Source: Solibacillus sp. FSL H8-0538 (GTDB lineage: Bacteria; Bacillota; Bacilli; Bacillales_A; Planococcaceae). From it: DNA of 64,000 nucleotides. The notes below the pieces were generated by a model. The model made no database searches, was not told the DNA's origin, and worked only from the letters and a program-made list of their open reading frames with translations. Every line of letters starts with the position of its first letter. Position 1 is the stretch's first letter. The stretch is from NCBI RefSeq assembly GCF_038003525.1, contig NZ_JBBOPI010000001.1, positions 177,001 to 241,000 of the forward strand, in the 5' to 3' direction. Positions 18,118 through 26,908 of this stretch are shown here, piece by piece. The position numbers and the translations under genes were made by a program.

Positions 18118-18515
18118 TAAATAATTAAGGATGATGTACCGGTGTAATGAACTAGCGCTTATTGAAATAAATATGGAGGGAAGCATAGCATGATGAAGCG
18201 TCTATGCTTTCCAATTATTTTTGTAAGGCTGTTCTTTTTTCTTGAAAAACGCAAATAGACAAAATGAAGATACAACTTAACCGTAATTAAGTGCCAATGA
18301 CGCTTAATTTCTAATAAGTCGTATGTTAATCTCGCCAAATTAAACATTTCGAGTTTGAAAGTCTATCCCAGAAAAAATAGAGAGACTGTATTCTTTGTTA
18401 TGTTGTTGAAGGTTGTTTGTTTTCTAAACAATGAAATTTATCATAGCTCGAAAGAAAAGCAACCAGACAAATTACGGTGAAAGTCTATCGGGTAAATTCT
18501 CAATATATAAAACAC
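18118..18515. other. Intergenic region between convergent units
   Basis: No supportable gene. A 62-codon minus-strand frame at 18159-18347 has no ribosome binding site and reads poorly. GAAAGTCTATC occurs twice (about 18359 and 18479), without an evident meaning. Confidence 0.4.
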
Positions 18516-18551
18516 AAAACGCTCGGGGGCACCATTGCTCCCGAGCGTTTT
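18516..18551. terminator. Terminator of the partner-switch operon
   Basis: AAAACGCTCGGG (18516-18527) and CCCGAGCGTTTT (18540-18551) form a perfect 12-bp stem. On the minus strand it is followed by TTTTGTGTTTTA, as expected for the end of the operon that finishes with the STAS gene at 18621. Confidence 0.75.
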
Positions 18552-18620
18552 CATAGTTAATAATTTACCAACCCCGATTGCCTACTTTTTCCGCAGCGAA
18601 GAAGGGTGCTTTGAGGACGA

Positions 18621-19007
18621 TCAATACTCGTTTAACGATAATTCGCCGGTCCAATTTTCCTTTATAACCTGTTTAGCTTCTTCCTCATTTTTCACAATAG
18701 GGAACACCTTATCACATTGCGAAATAGCAAATAAATTTAGAATGAAATCATCGACAACAATAATGACGATTTTTTTTCCTTTAACAGATACTTTCTTCGC
18801 GAAATTGACGATCATGCCAAATCCAGTACTATCAATATTCGTTACTCTCTGCATGTCAATAATATAGCTATGCTCCGTCTCAAAACTATGGGCTTGTAGC
18901 TCTTTTTTTATATCTTCAATAATTCCGTATTCTAAATCACCTGAAAATGCGATTGAAATATAATCTGTCTTAGTATCAATTTTTATAGCCGTTTCTTTAT
19001 GATCCAT
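18621..19007 (-). CDS. STAS-domain anti-anti-sigma-like protein
   Basis: A 128-residue STAS protein of the RsbV/SpoIIAA kind: in such systems it binds the RsbW-like kinase when dephosphorylated and thereby frees the kinase's other target. The likely phosphosite is Ser60 in NIDSTGFGM. It is the last gene of a four-gene operon with a PP2C phosphatase, an RsbW-like kinase and a chemoreceptor. The frame runs back to 19025, but a GGGGGG ribosome binding site lies inside that extension and points to the ATG at 19007. The output sigma factor or other target is not encoded here. Confidence 0.85.
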   Translation of the reverse strand: MDHKETAIKIDTKTDYISIAFSGDLEYGIIEDIKKELQAHSFETEHSYIIDMQRVTNIDSTGFGMIVNFAKKVSVKGKKIVIIVVDDFILNLFAISQCDKVFPIVKNEEEAKQVIKENWTGELSLNEY

Positions 19008-19062
19008 CTTAAAATTGCCCCCCATTTTTCTATCCTATATAAAAAATACTTTATTTTACTTT

Positions 19063-20757
19063 TTAAAATTGGAATTTATTTACTTCGTTTCGTAAGTTGT
19101 TGGAGATTGTTGCTAGTTCATCCGAATTTTCTGTAATTTCTGCTACTGTAGCATACTGTTCTTCAGATGTTGCGGCTACTTCTTCTGTAGCGGCTGCTGA
19201 ATCTTCAATAATCGTCGAAATATCGTAAATTGCCTTTTGAACACTTAAAGAATTCGCGTTTACATGAGCAAATGCAGATTTCATTTGCTCGACACCTTCT
19301 TCTGTTTCTACTACTTTTTCAACGATTTCTTTTAAAGCATCTCCACCCTTATTGATAATCGTAACCTGTTCTTCAACAGCAAGTAAATTACTTTCCATTG
19401 TTCGAACAGTAACGGATGTTTCCGCTTGGATGTCATTAATTAAATTCGTTATTTGTCTAGAAGCTAAACTAGATTGCTCGGCCAGTTTACGAACCTCCGA
19501 TGCTACAACCGCAAACCCTTTACCTTGCTCGCCTGCTCTAGCTGCTTCAATAGCGGCATTTAGGGCAAGTAAATTCGTTTGGTCGGCAATTCCAGTAATC
19601 ACTGTAATAATTCCACCGATTTCTTCCGATCGCTTTCCTAACTTTTGAATAGAATCCGTCGCATAAGAGACCGTTTGCGTAACCGTGCTTAAATGTTTGA
19701 TTGCTTCGTTAATTGCCTCTTCGCCTTTACGCGCAATATGCGTTGAATCTACTGCATTTTTTAACGTTTCTTCTGCCTGGTTTAAACTACGAGTCACTTC
19801 ATCGATTGTTTGTTGCATCATCTTTACAATTCGTTCAGATTGATCAGATTGAGTCGTCGTGCCAACTGCTACATCGTTCATCGTCAACGCAATTTGATTG
19901 GCCGCTGCACTTGTTTGATGTGATGACTCTGCTAGTAAAAGAGAAGAATTCGCGATTTGATTGGCACTACCAGCTACAATGGTCATTGTTTCTTTCAGAT
20001 GATCTTTCATGTCTCTAAAAGCGTGAGCTAAATCAGCAATTTCATCATTTCCTTTAGGCTTTAATAATTCTACATTCAAGTTCAGATTTGCTAATTCACT
20101 TGCATTGGCACTTAACTTATTGATAGGGGCGATAATTTGTCGTTGCATGAAAATACTAATGCAAATTATGATCAAAACCGCCAACCCTAATGAAACAGCG
20201 ATATTTTCCAACGCGGATTTTGTAGCAATACTAATATAAGGTGCTGCTGGAACAGCTGTAGACCAAATGGCAATAACATCTCCTTGGCTATTTAATATAG
20301 GATCATAGGCACCTTGATGCAATTTTCCTAAAACATGTGCGGAGCCAGTAAATCGTTGTTTTTGCTCCAATACAACATTAGCTACCTCATCGGCTACTTT
20401 TGTATGTACTGCACGTTCACCATCTTCTACTACATTTGTACTGATTCTTGTGTCATATTGAAATAAGGAAACGGCATTCCCATTTGTTAGCTCACCAACT
20501 TTATCGACAATATCATAATTCTCAACCATATTGACGTCACCTTTAAACAGTTGGTTATCAATGATTGTCCATTCACCAGGAATCTTAGCATCTAGATACT
20601 CGTAACTTAATTGTATGTCCGATGCAAGTTTAGTATCCGCACTTTCCAATAAGTTCTTTTTAGCTACATAAAAATTAATACCTGCAAGAAGGGACGTTAG
20701 AAGTAGAATACAACTTAATATAAGTAGGTTCATCTTTTTGCGGATTGTCCATTTCAT
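19063..20757 (-). CDS. Methyl-accepting chemotaxis protein in a partner-switch operon
   Basis: A 564-residue chemoreceptor. The first membrane helix is at about residues 11-28, then comes an extracytoplasmic Cache-like sensor (residues 30-175), a second helix (about 185-205), a HAMP linker and the cytoplasmic signalling coiled coil. The hairpin tip that contacts CheA and CheW is intact ([20 protein letters not shown]). It shares one base with the preceding kinase gene (TAATG), so translation is coupled. No cheA, cheW or methylation genes lie nearby. Its place between an RsbW-like kinase and a STAS protein suggests that it feeds a partner switch, or that the switch modulates it. Confidence 0.93.
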   Translation of the reverse strand: MKWTIRKKMNLLILSCILLLTSLLAGINFYVAKKNLLESADTKLASDIQLSYEYLDAKIPGEWTIIDNQLFKGDVNMVENYDIVDKVGELTNGNAVSLFQYDTRISTNVVEDGERAVHTKVADEVANVVLEQKQRFTGSAHVLGKLHQGAYDPILNSQGDVIAIWSTAVPAAPYISIATKSALENIAVSLGLAVLIIICISIFMQRQIIAPINKLSANASELANLNLNVELLKPKGNDEIADLAHAFRDMKDHLKETMTIVAGSANQIANSSLLLAESSHQTSAAANQIALTMNDVAVGTTTQSDQSERIVKMMQQTIDEVTRSLNQAEETLKNAVDSTHIARKGEEAINEAIKHLSTVTQTVSYATDSIQKLGKRSEEIGGIITVITGIADQTNLLALNAAIEAARAGEQGKGFAVVASEVRKLAEQSSLASRQITNLINDIQAETSVTVRTMESNLLAVEEQVTIINKGGDALKEIVEKVVETEEGVEQMKSAFAHVNANSLSVQKAIYDISTIIEDSAAATEEVAATSEEQYATVAEITENSDELATISNNLRNEVNKFQF

Positions 20758-21191
20758 TATAATTCCTCCGATGACACATCTATTTTTTTTGAAACACCAA
20801 CTAAAAATTTTGTTTCTGCTAGATTTTCAAACCAAATTTTATCCACCATATTTTTTACAAAAAATAAGCCTCGGCCGCGATCCGAAAAACTGATCTCTCC
20901 TAGATCAAATTTAAGAGCTTCCTCCCAATCTGTCTCCGGTATCCCTTTTCCATGGTCAATTACAATAACCTTGATTTCTTCATCGTCCTGCGAAACATGT
21001 ATTTGAATTTTTTCTGATGTGTTTTCCTTAGCATTTCCCATCGCTTCTACTGCATTAATGACTAATTCATGAACAACAAAGCATAATTCCCGTTTACTAG
21101 GGAGATTATATAAGCTCATATAGCTAGCCATCGTCTGATCAACAAAAGAAATTGCCTGTCGATTAGGTACTAAATTAAGCGTAAATTCCAT
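20757..21191 (-). CDS. RsbW-like anti-sigma factor / serine kinase
   Basis: A 144-residue single-domain GHKL ATPase of the anti-sigma family. The N-box is [11 protein letters not shown], the G1 box DHGKGIP and the G2 box RGRGLFFV. Such proteins bind a sigma factor or other target and phosphorylate a STAS partner. It is the second gene of the operon, 14 bases behind the PP2C gene, and its stop codon overlaps the start of the chemoreceptor gene. Together with the STAS protein at 18621 it makes a complete kinase/antagonist pair. Confidence 0.88.
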   Translation of the reverse strand: MEFTLNLVPNRQAISFVDQTMASYMSLYNLPSKRELCFVVHELVINAVEAMGNAKENTSEKIQIHVSQDDEEIKVIVIDHGKGIPETDWEEALKFDLGEISFSDRGRGLFFVKNMVDKIWFENLAETKFLVGVSKKIDVSSEEL

Positions 21192-21205
21192 AGAGTATAC
21201 ACCCC

Positions 21206-22327
21206 TTATAATGTAATCGTAATGGAAACTACTGTTATATCATCGCTATAGTAGTTTTCTAATAAATTGTTATTTTCTGAAAATATTTGAAGGGCATCAG
21301 CGTTGTCTTGATCTGCATATGAATGAAATTGATTCACATCAATAGTTTGACTTTCATTAAGTGTAAGCAAACCATCTGTATAAAGAATGACTCGACTCCA
21401 TCCCGATAGTTTTAACGTTTTTTTAGTGACTTGGGTCGTTGGAAATAATCCTAAGATAGGTGTATTTGCCGGAAGCATCACGGTTTCCCCATACTTACCA
21501 AATAAAAACCCAGATGGATGAGACGCATTTACATAATGTAATGTATTATTTTTAGTATCAATTAGTATATAAATGGCAGTAACTAAAAATCGATCCATAT
21601 TTTCATCCGAAAACAATTCATAAATGTGACGATTGAGATCATTTATTACAAAAACGGGATCTATCAATTTAGTGATCATGCCTTTTAGCAAGGACCGGAT
21701 CGACATTGTGATGAGCGAGGCAGCTACTCCATGCCCCATCACATCAAATAACAGAATTGCCGTCAAATCATCATTAATTTTGAACCAACTATACATATCT
21801 CCACCTAATGTATTTGACGTAACGTATAATCCATCAACCTGAATATGTTTTAGGCTTAGGGGAGGGGTTAATGCATTTTTTTGTACTTTTTTTGCGATAG
21901 CTAATTCCTTTTGCCAGTTCATTTCTCGATGCTTCCGCAATTTGGTTTCTTCTCGATATTTCAAAGCTACTTGTATCCTTGCTTTAAAATGAGTATAACT
22001 AAACGGTTTCGGAATAAAGTCGAAAATACCGCATTCAAATGCTTTTTCAATGGTCTTCGTTTTATCATAAGTGGTGGAAAGAAGAATGGGCGCATCAACC
22101 CATCGATGCAGTAATTGGATATTTTGATAGATTTCTTCATCGTATCCTTGTGTAAAAATTACATCAAAAATAATTAAATCTACCTCTGTTTGTAAAAAAC
22201 TCGATTGATCATCCTTTGCTTCTTCAACCGTCATAAAACGCCGAATTCCTGTAATGTCTAATGTATTAAAATAATTATTTAATCGCAGAAATTCTTTGTG
22301 TGAACTTCCAATAATTAATATGGTCAT
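21206..22327 (-). CDS. Receiver-domain PP2C phosphatase (RsbU/RsbY-like)
   Basis: A 373-residue protein with an N-terminal receiver domain (residues 1-125) and a C-terminal PP2C/SpoIIE phosphatase (about 150-373). The phosphatase metal motifs are present: LGGDMYSWF and LLFDVMGHGVAASL. The receiver keeps the acceptor Asp55 (IIFDVIF) and the Lys in PKPF, but the acidic pair after strand 1 is replaced by Ser-Ser (LIIGSSHKEF). Magnesium-dependent phosphorylation may therefore be weak or lost. Expected job: dephosphorylate the STAS protein. An in-frame TTG lies upstream at 22348, but GGGGGTGG between the two points to the ATG at 22327. Confidence 0.88.
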   Translation of the reverse strand: MTILIIGSSHKEFLRLNNYFNTLDITGIRRFMTVEEAKDDQSSFLQTEVDLIIFDVIFTQGYDEEIYQNIQLLHRWVDAPILLSTTYDKTKTIEKAFECGIFDFIPKPFSYTHFKARIQVALKYREETKLRKHREMNWQKELAIAKKVQKNALTPPLSLKHIQVDGLYVTSNTLGGDMYSWFKINDDLTAILLFDVMGHGVAASLITMSIRSLLKGMITKLIDPVFVINDLNRHIYELFSDENMDRFLVTAIYILIDTKNNTLHYVNASHPSGFLFGKYGETVMLPANTPILGLFPTTQVTKKTLKLSGWSRVILYTDGLLTLNESQTIDVNQFHSYADQDNADALQIFSENNNLLENYYSDDITVVSITITL

Positions 22328-22484
22328 GCCTTCTACACCCACCCCCAAGCATTTTGAACGGTACTAAATGTATTTCCAATGTGATGTGCTAATATATTTA
22401 TTATATTAAGGCTATTATAGTATTTATTGTTATATGTTTACAACTTAAACTAGTAATAGATAAGACTATTGTATGGTTTAATTT

Positions 22485-22569
22485 GGTAGGTAAGAATGTA
22501 TAACTTTCCCATCCAAACAAGTAAGGACATCAACTTGCCCTATTTTGGGGCGAGTTGATGTCCTTTTAA
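22485..22569 (+). repeat. Dispersed two-hairpin intergenic repeat, copy C
   Basis: First hairpin is degraded (GGTAAGAATGT against ACTTTCCCATCC). The second is nearly perfect: AAGGACATCAACTTGCCC (22523-22540) pairs with GGGCGAGTTGATGTCCTT (22548-22565). The right end runs into the stop codon of the MATE transporter gene (22566-22568). That gene is on the minus strand, so the repeat keeps the same plus-strand orientation as the other copies whichever way the neighbour points. Confidence 0.75.
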
Positions 22570-23915
22570 TACTTTTTAGCAGTGACGATGGCATAGCGTT
22601 CCCATTTGCGGCTTTTCCAGCGAATGAGTACAAGGATGGCGCGAATCCATTCGTCACAAGCGATAGCGAGCCAGACACCGACTAAGCCAAAATCCAGCAC
22701 GAAGACGAATAGGTAGCCGAGCGATAAACTGATTCCAATCATAGAAATCAGGCCGATTTTCACAGGGTACGTAGCATCTCCAGCAGCGCGTAATGAATTA
22801 ATGATTGTAATATTAATCGTGCGTCCAGTTTCAAGAAAGATACTGAGAAGTAAGACGCTGGCGCCGATTTGAATGATGTCTGGATTGTCCGTGAAAAGAC
22901 CCATAAATGGTTCGCGGAAAATCATCACGACCGCAACCATGACAAGCGTGAAAATGAGTGCGGATTTCACGCTAAACCAAACCCGCTTGTAGGCGATGTC
23001 TTGTTCACCTGCACCGACATGACGTCCGATTAAAATCGCAGTCCCCATGCCAATTGCCATCGCAAATAAATACGTGAACATCGAAATATTCATTGCATAT
23101 TGGCGTGCGGCTAAAGACGTGGCCCCTAAATACGTCACGTAGTAGAGCAGTACTATTTGACATGTTTGATACAATACTTGCTCGAGTGCTGAAGGGATAC
23201 CAATTTTTAAAATTTTATGAATGTATTCCTTTGAAAACATATAGTAATCTCGGAAATTAATCTTAACTTCAAGTGCTTGGTACAGTAACCAGAAGAACAC
23301 AACGGCTGCCAGTGCGCGGCTAATCACAGACGAAATCGCCGCTCCTTCTACACCAAGCTCCGGTGCACCAAAATGCCCGAAAATAAAAATGTAATTTAAG
23401 ACGACGTGCATGACATTCATTCCAAGAGAAACATACATCGTTTCTTTCGTCCAGCCTTGCACCCGAATAACCGAAGATAAGGATGTGATGAGTGCCTGGA
23501 TGAAAATAAAGCCTCCGACAATTGCTAAATAGCTTTGTGCATAGCCAAGAACCGCACCTTGTAAATTCATCAGCTTCATAATGTGATCCGAAAACAACAG
23601 CAATACACCACTAATTATCAAGCCAACAATTAAATTTAGCGTTACTGATAACGCGGCTATTTTGGATGCTTCTGCAACGAGCCGTGAACCTAAATATTGT
23701 GATACGACAATCGATGCGCCTGTTCCAATTACACCTAAAATTAAAATGGCGATTTGGATGTACTGGTTTGCTGTTCCCACACCAGCGACCGCATTGTCGG
23801 ATACTGCGCTTAGCATGAACGTATCGGCAAGCCCCATGAGCATAAACAGAAATAATTCTAAAAAAATTGGCCACGTTAATTTAAATAAACTTAAGTTTTC
23901 AGTAGATTTTGCCAT
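22566..23915 (-). CDS. MATE family multidrug/organic cation efflux transporter
   Basis: A 449-residue polytopic membrane protein with about 12 helices and the two-lobed arrangement of MatE transporters. These exchange Na+ or H+ for drugs or organic cations. Typical segments are FKLTWPIFLELFLFMLMGLADTFML at the start and the matching SALEQVLYQTCQ in the second half. The frame is open back to 24017, but the ATG at 23915 has AAAGAGGAC upstream and fits the family start. A foldable leader (23948-24035) precedes it. No repressor lies nearby. Confidence 0.92.
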   Translation of the reverse strand: MAKSTENLSLFKLTWPIFLELFLFMLMGLADTFMLSAVSDNAVAGVGTANQYIQIAILILGVIGTGASIVVSQYLGSRLVAEASKIAALSVTLNLIVGLIISGVLLLFSDHIMKLMNLQGAVLGYAQSYLAIVGGFIFIQALITSLSSVIRVQGWTKETMYVSLGMNVMHVVLNYIFIFGHFGAPELGVEGAAISSVISRALAAVVFFWLLYQALEVKINFRDYYMFSKEYIHKILKIGIPSALEQVLYQTCQIVLLYYVTYLGATSLAARQYAMNISMFTYLFAMAIGMGTAILIGRHVGAGEQDIAYKRVWFSVKSALIFTLVMVAVVMIFREPFMGLFTDNPDIIQIGASVLLLSIFLETGRTINITIINSLRAAGDATYPVKIGLISMIGISLSLGYLFVFVLDFGLVGVWLAIACDEWIRAILVLIRWKSRKWERYAIVTAKKY

Positions 23916-23947
23916 TAAAGTCCTCTTTCTATTAAGCGATGTAAAAC

Positions 23948-24035
23948 GTATCGTACCATACTGCGGATGCATTGCACATCCCAGTTTTGAACCTGCAACG
24001 CATCCTAGTAGAAGCACTCTGCACTGGGCGGATAC
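23948..24035 (-). promoter_or_regulatory. Foldable leader upstream of the MATE gene
   Basis: In the 100 bases before the MATE start, GGATGCATTGCA (23965-23976, plus strand) pairs with TGCAACGCATCC (23994-24005) over 12 bp with one mismatch or G-T pair. GTATC (23948-23952) can pair with GATAC (24031-24035) outside it. It could be a cis-acting RNA for the transporter gene. I cannot match it to a known riboswitch class. Confidence 0.35.
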
Positions 24036-24101
24036 ACTATTTTCTATTAGGCTATGTTAACTAACATTTTTGTATTTATGGAATTAAATATTAGTAGTAA
24101 A

Positions 24102-24209
24102 AGCTAACTATAACCGCGCCTTGCACAGCGGCTAGCAAATATGCGCATCCATGCGGTATTGCCCCCTAGGACCACACCCGGATTAGCCGTTAGCACGGTT
24201 GTAGTAGCT
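24102..24209 (-). ncRNA. Candidate structured RNA or structured DNA element
   Basis: A GC-rich island in AT-rich DNA that folds on itself in three nested steps. AGCTAACTATAACCG (24102-24116) pairs with CGGTTGTAGTAGCT (24196-24209). CGGCTA (24129-24134) pairs with TAGCCG (24184-24189). AATATGCGCAT (24138-24148) pairs with ATGCGGTATT (24151-24160). A conserved-looking internal stretch GCCCCCTAGGACCACACCC is left unpaired. It lies between the TOPRIM gene and the MATE gene. Strand is uncertain; minus is assumed because both neighbours are on it. Confidence 0.4.
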
Positions 24210-24255
24210 CATAAAACAACAGTAGTGTTTAACAGCACTTTTAGATAAGGAATAA

Positions 24256-24888
24256 TTAATAGGGTTCACCATAAATACCTTCAATTAAATCAAAAAAATA
24301 CACAATATTCGTAGTAGGGGTTGCGGTATTCTCTTTAATAAATTGCCAGGAGCTGTGGAAGTCCGAAAATTTATTGGTCGTAAACGATTCAAAAAAAGCT
24401 TTGAATTTCTCATATTCCTCCGAATAATTCATAATGAAGTCCTCGGAAATTTGCTTCTTTTCAGCATCCGTACAGTCCGCTTTTCCAATCAGTACATCCT
24501 CTAAATTTCGAGACATATAATACAGAGCGTAAGGCACATCAAGTATTTGCGATGTCGTGGATAATTCATTCAACCGTGTTTGATGAAGTTCCCGAATGGC
24601 AGTTAACGTGACCTCGGTATTGTAAACACCATCAATGTCTGCTAGTTGAATGATATGAGAAATATCATTTTTTTTTAAGTGTAATTTTTCGATAATCTGC
24701 TTTTTTACAAAGTCCCCGATAAGCGCTTTTGAGGATTTTTGGGAAGATAAATTTTGATCGCTCGTTAAAAGATTGCCATGGAAAACTTTAATACGATAAT
24801 TTTCATCATCCAGTAAATCATTTAAACCAGTAGCAAGAATTACCTCATCACTAGGTCCTTCAACAATAATGGCAATTAGTTTTTTCAT
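24256..24888 (-). CDS. TOPRIM-domain protein, partner of the ATPase (candidate defence effector)
   Basis: A 210-residue protein with a TOPRIM-type start, IIVEGPSDEV (Glu10), and a second metal motif, QLADIDGVY (Asp84, Asp86). These are the acidic residues used by topoisomerase-primase and OLD-type nucleases. The RNLEDVLIG segment is of the kind seen in TOPRIM proteins coupled to AAA ATPases. It lies 20 bases behind the ATPase gene, with a good AGGAG site. The closest arrangement I know is a split OLD-like pair such as PARIS (AriA-AriB) or AbiLi-AbiLii, where the ATPase senses infection and the TOPRIM protein acts as toxic nuclease. Subfamily is not settled. Confidence 0.7.
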   Translation of the reverse strand: MKKLIAIIVEGPSDEVILATGLNDLLDDENYRIKVFHGNLLTSDQNLSSQKSSKALIGDFVKKQIIEKLHLKKNDISHIIQLADIDGVYNTEVTLTAIRELHQTRLNELSTTSQILDVPYALYYMSRNLEDVLIGKADCTDAEKKQISEDFIMNYSEEYEKFKAFFESFTTNKFSDFHSSWQFIKENTATPTTNIVYFFDLIEGIYGEPY

Positions 24889-24907
24889 AGTATTATTTCT
24901 CCTAAAA

Positions 24908-26437
24908 TTATTTTTTCGAATTTGTTAAATCATTTTTTAATGCTAGTTGTGCTAATTTATTGGATTTAATAAAAGCTAATTTAATCCTAGATAGGTTGGC
25001 CGATTTGTACAAAGGTTCGGCAAAGGTATCGAGTTGAACACCTCTTATATAAGCCGAGCGTAAATTATTACTTTCCTTAATATTTTTTGCCTTTAAATAA
25101 CGCTTTTGCGGGTTCGTCGTTGTGAAAATAATACTTTTATAATCTAATACTTCAAGCGCGCGTAAGTTGTGAGAGGTGAAGATGAGCTGTCCGCTCGCAT
25201 TTTCCGAAATAAGCTCCATTAATTCACCTAATAAAAATTCAAAAATGCCCGAATCAATTTCATCCACGACAAAAATGGCGTTACTGTTATTGTAAATTTG
25301 AATGATTCCAGCCAAGATGGAAACGATTTTTTTGATGCCATCTGATTCACCGTAAAATGGAATCTGGTGGTCACCTCGTTTCGCTGTGAGTACTATTCTC
25401 TTTCCAGTATCCCCATTCTCCAGTAATTCTTCATTTAATACTTTAATTTTGACCTGTAAATTCGGAATGATTAACGGCAATACGATATTAATGGAATCTA
25501 AAATATTGAGAGCAAGTGTGTATTGTGTTTGATTGATGACTTTTGAGCTCTTAATAGGGAGCGCAATTTCAATGTTTTGTGAGAAATTATTTTCTATATC
25601 TTCAAAAATAAAATTTAAAGGGAGGGCTAAGTTTGAAAACAAAAAGCCATTCCGACTGTTGGAGGAAATAATGATACGCCCTGCAATTTGTTTGAAATAT
25701 AAGAGCGTTTTAAAAATTTCTTGTAACGTGGCCATGTCTGTTTCAGATGGCTCAGCCGATTTAGAGTTGGAGCCGTTTACCTCATCTGTACATAATCCGC
25801 TCAAGGTTTGAATTGTTTCAGACAGGAATAAAAATGATTTGCTATCGTGTTCTGCTGTTTTTTTGCTAAAAAGAATATCTGTAATGAAGTGAATGTTTTT
25901 CTTGAACGAAGGGGCGGGTGAAATTTTTAAAAACTTAAAGTCTTCCTGTGCCGTTCGATCAAAAACGATTGGTGTTTTAATTCGCGTATTTTTGGTTAGA
26001 TTTTTTATTGAAATTTGTTCTTTGCGAATAATTGCTCTCTTTTTATCCTGTCTTGTATGGGAATTGGCTTCGCGAGCAATGAGAAATGGGGAGGCGTTTT
26101 TTTCCTTTTGTTTTTTTGATTTTTCGATTTCAAAATAATATGTGAGCTGATAATCGGTATTAGACTCAGTATCAGAAATGAGAAATTGTATTTCAACAGC
26201 ACCGAATTTAGCGTTAGTTGTAATTAAATCGGCACTATAGTCAGGTAAGTGGTCCCCATTGACAAGGTGTTTGAATAATTCGAGCACATCGACAACAGCC
26301 GTCTTCCCGGAGCCGTTTTGCCCATAAATTCCTAATACATTATTAATATTATTCTTTACAGTTAAATCAATTTCGCCAGCCACAACGTTTTTTATATTAT
26401 TAATTTTTAGGTTTGTTAATTTCAGGTTATTAATCAT
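24908..26437 (-). CDS. AAA/ABC-type ATPase of an OLD/PARIS-like pair
   Basis: A 509-residue SMC/ABC-like ATPase. Walker A is GQNGSGKT (residues 39-46). A signature-like FYGESDGIKKIVSIL comes in the second half, followed by Walker B IFVVDEIDSG and the switch histidine in IFTSHNLRAL. It starts like RecF/OLD family proteins (LTNLKINNIKNV), without a TOPRIM domain of its own. That domain is encoded by the next gene, 20 bases on. The long Lys- and Asn-rich middle differs from the housekeeping genes around it, which may point to acquisition. Likely an intracellular sensor ATPase for a defence or toxin-type module. Confidence 0.78.
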   Translation of the reverse strand: MINNLKLTNLKINNIKNVVAGEIDLTVKNNINNVLGIYGQNGSGKTAVVDVLELFKHLVNGDHLPDYSADLITTNAKFGAVEIQFLISDTESNTDYQLTYYFEIEKSKKQKEKNASPFLIAREANSHTRQDKKRAIIRKEQISIKNLTKNTRIKTPIVFDRTAQEDFKFLKISPAPSFKKNIHFITDILFSKKTAEHDSKSFLFLSETIQTLSGLCTDEVNGSNSKSAEPSETDMATLQEIFKTLLYFKQIAGRIIISSNSRNGFLFSNLALPLNFIFEDIENNFSQNIEIALPIKSSKVINQTQYTLALNILDSINIVLPLIIPNLQVKIKVLNEELLENGDTGKRIVLTAKRGDHQIPFYGESDGIKKIVSILAGIIQIYNNSNAIFVVDEIDSGIFEFLLGELMELISENASGQLIFTSHNLRALEVLDYKSIIFTTTNPQKRYLKAKNIKESNNLRSAYIRGVQLDTFAEPLYKSANLSRIKLAFIKSNKLAQLALKNDLTNSKK

Positions 26438-26871
26438 TTTTACACACCTTTTTTATTTGTAATAAGCTAATTATATAAAGCTTTATCCTAATTCGATATA
26501 AAAAATACCCATTCATAAAAATGGGACAATGAAAACCCTGAAACAATTTTTTGCTGCTGCTTTAATAAATTCAGAAAGCATTGCGATCCCCATATTCCTC
26601 ATAATATAAAACCAATGAAATTACCTCATTTCTGCATAGCATTTGTAGTTAATTTAAATATTCCTAGCATCGAAAGGGAATGCAAAAAGTTAAATTTTGT
26701 AAATTAGTCGTAATTTAAAACGCAAAAATGTATAGATTATGGAGAATGGATTTAGAGATGATTGCGGTTTTTCGAAGAGTAATTCGATTTCGTAATAAAT
26801 AATTTATGATTTGGTTGTATTTTACATATATATTCAGTTTTTAAGTTTAAACGTAGCTAGACGACTCACAT
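26438..26871. other. AT-rich region upstream of the ATPase gene
   Basis: No gene can be supported. On the minus strand TATAAT occurs about 35 bases before the ATPase start (26472-26477 on the plus strand), but no good -35 box accompanies it. The region ends in the terminator of the hemolysin III-like gene. Confidence 0.4.
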
Positions 26872-26901
26872 AAAAAAAAGCCTGCGCAGCTGCGCAAGCT
26901 T
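26872..26901 (-). terminator. Rho-independent terminator
   Basis: On the minus strand AAGCTTGCGCAG pairs with CTGCGCAGGCTT (one G-T pair) and is followed by eight T. It lies directly after the hemolysin III-like gene. Confidence 0.9.
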
Positions 26902-26908
26902 ACCTATA

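Noticed and set aside
18159..18347. 62-codon minus-strand frame
   Set aside because: No ribosome binding site, low-quality composition and no conserved-looking pattern. It lies between two terminators.
24102..24209. Structured element as an integron attC site or T-box leader
   Set aside because: The ends do not fit the RYYYAAC/GTTRRRY rule of attC, no integrase is near, and the GGGCAATACCGC segment lacks the rest of a T-box. No aminoacylation or amino-acid gene follows.
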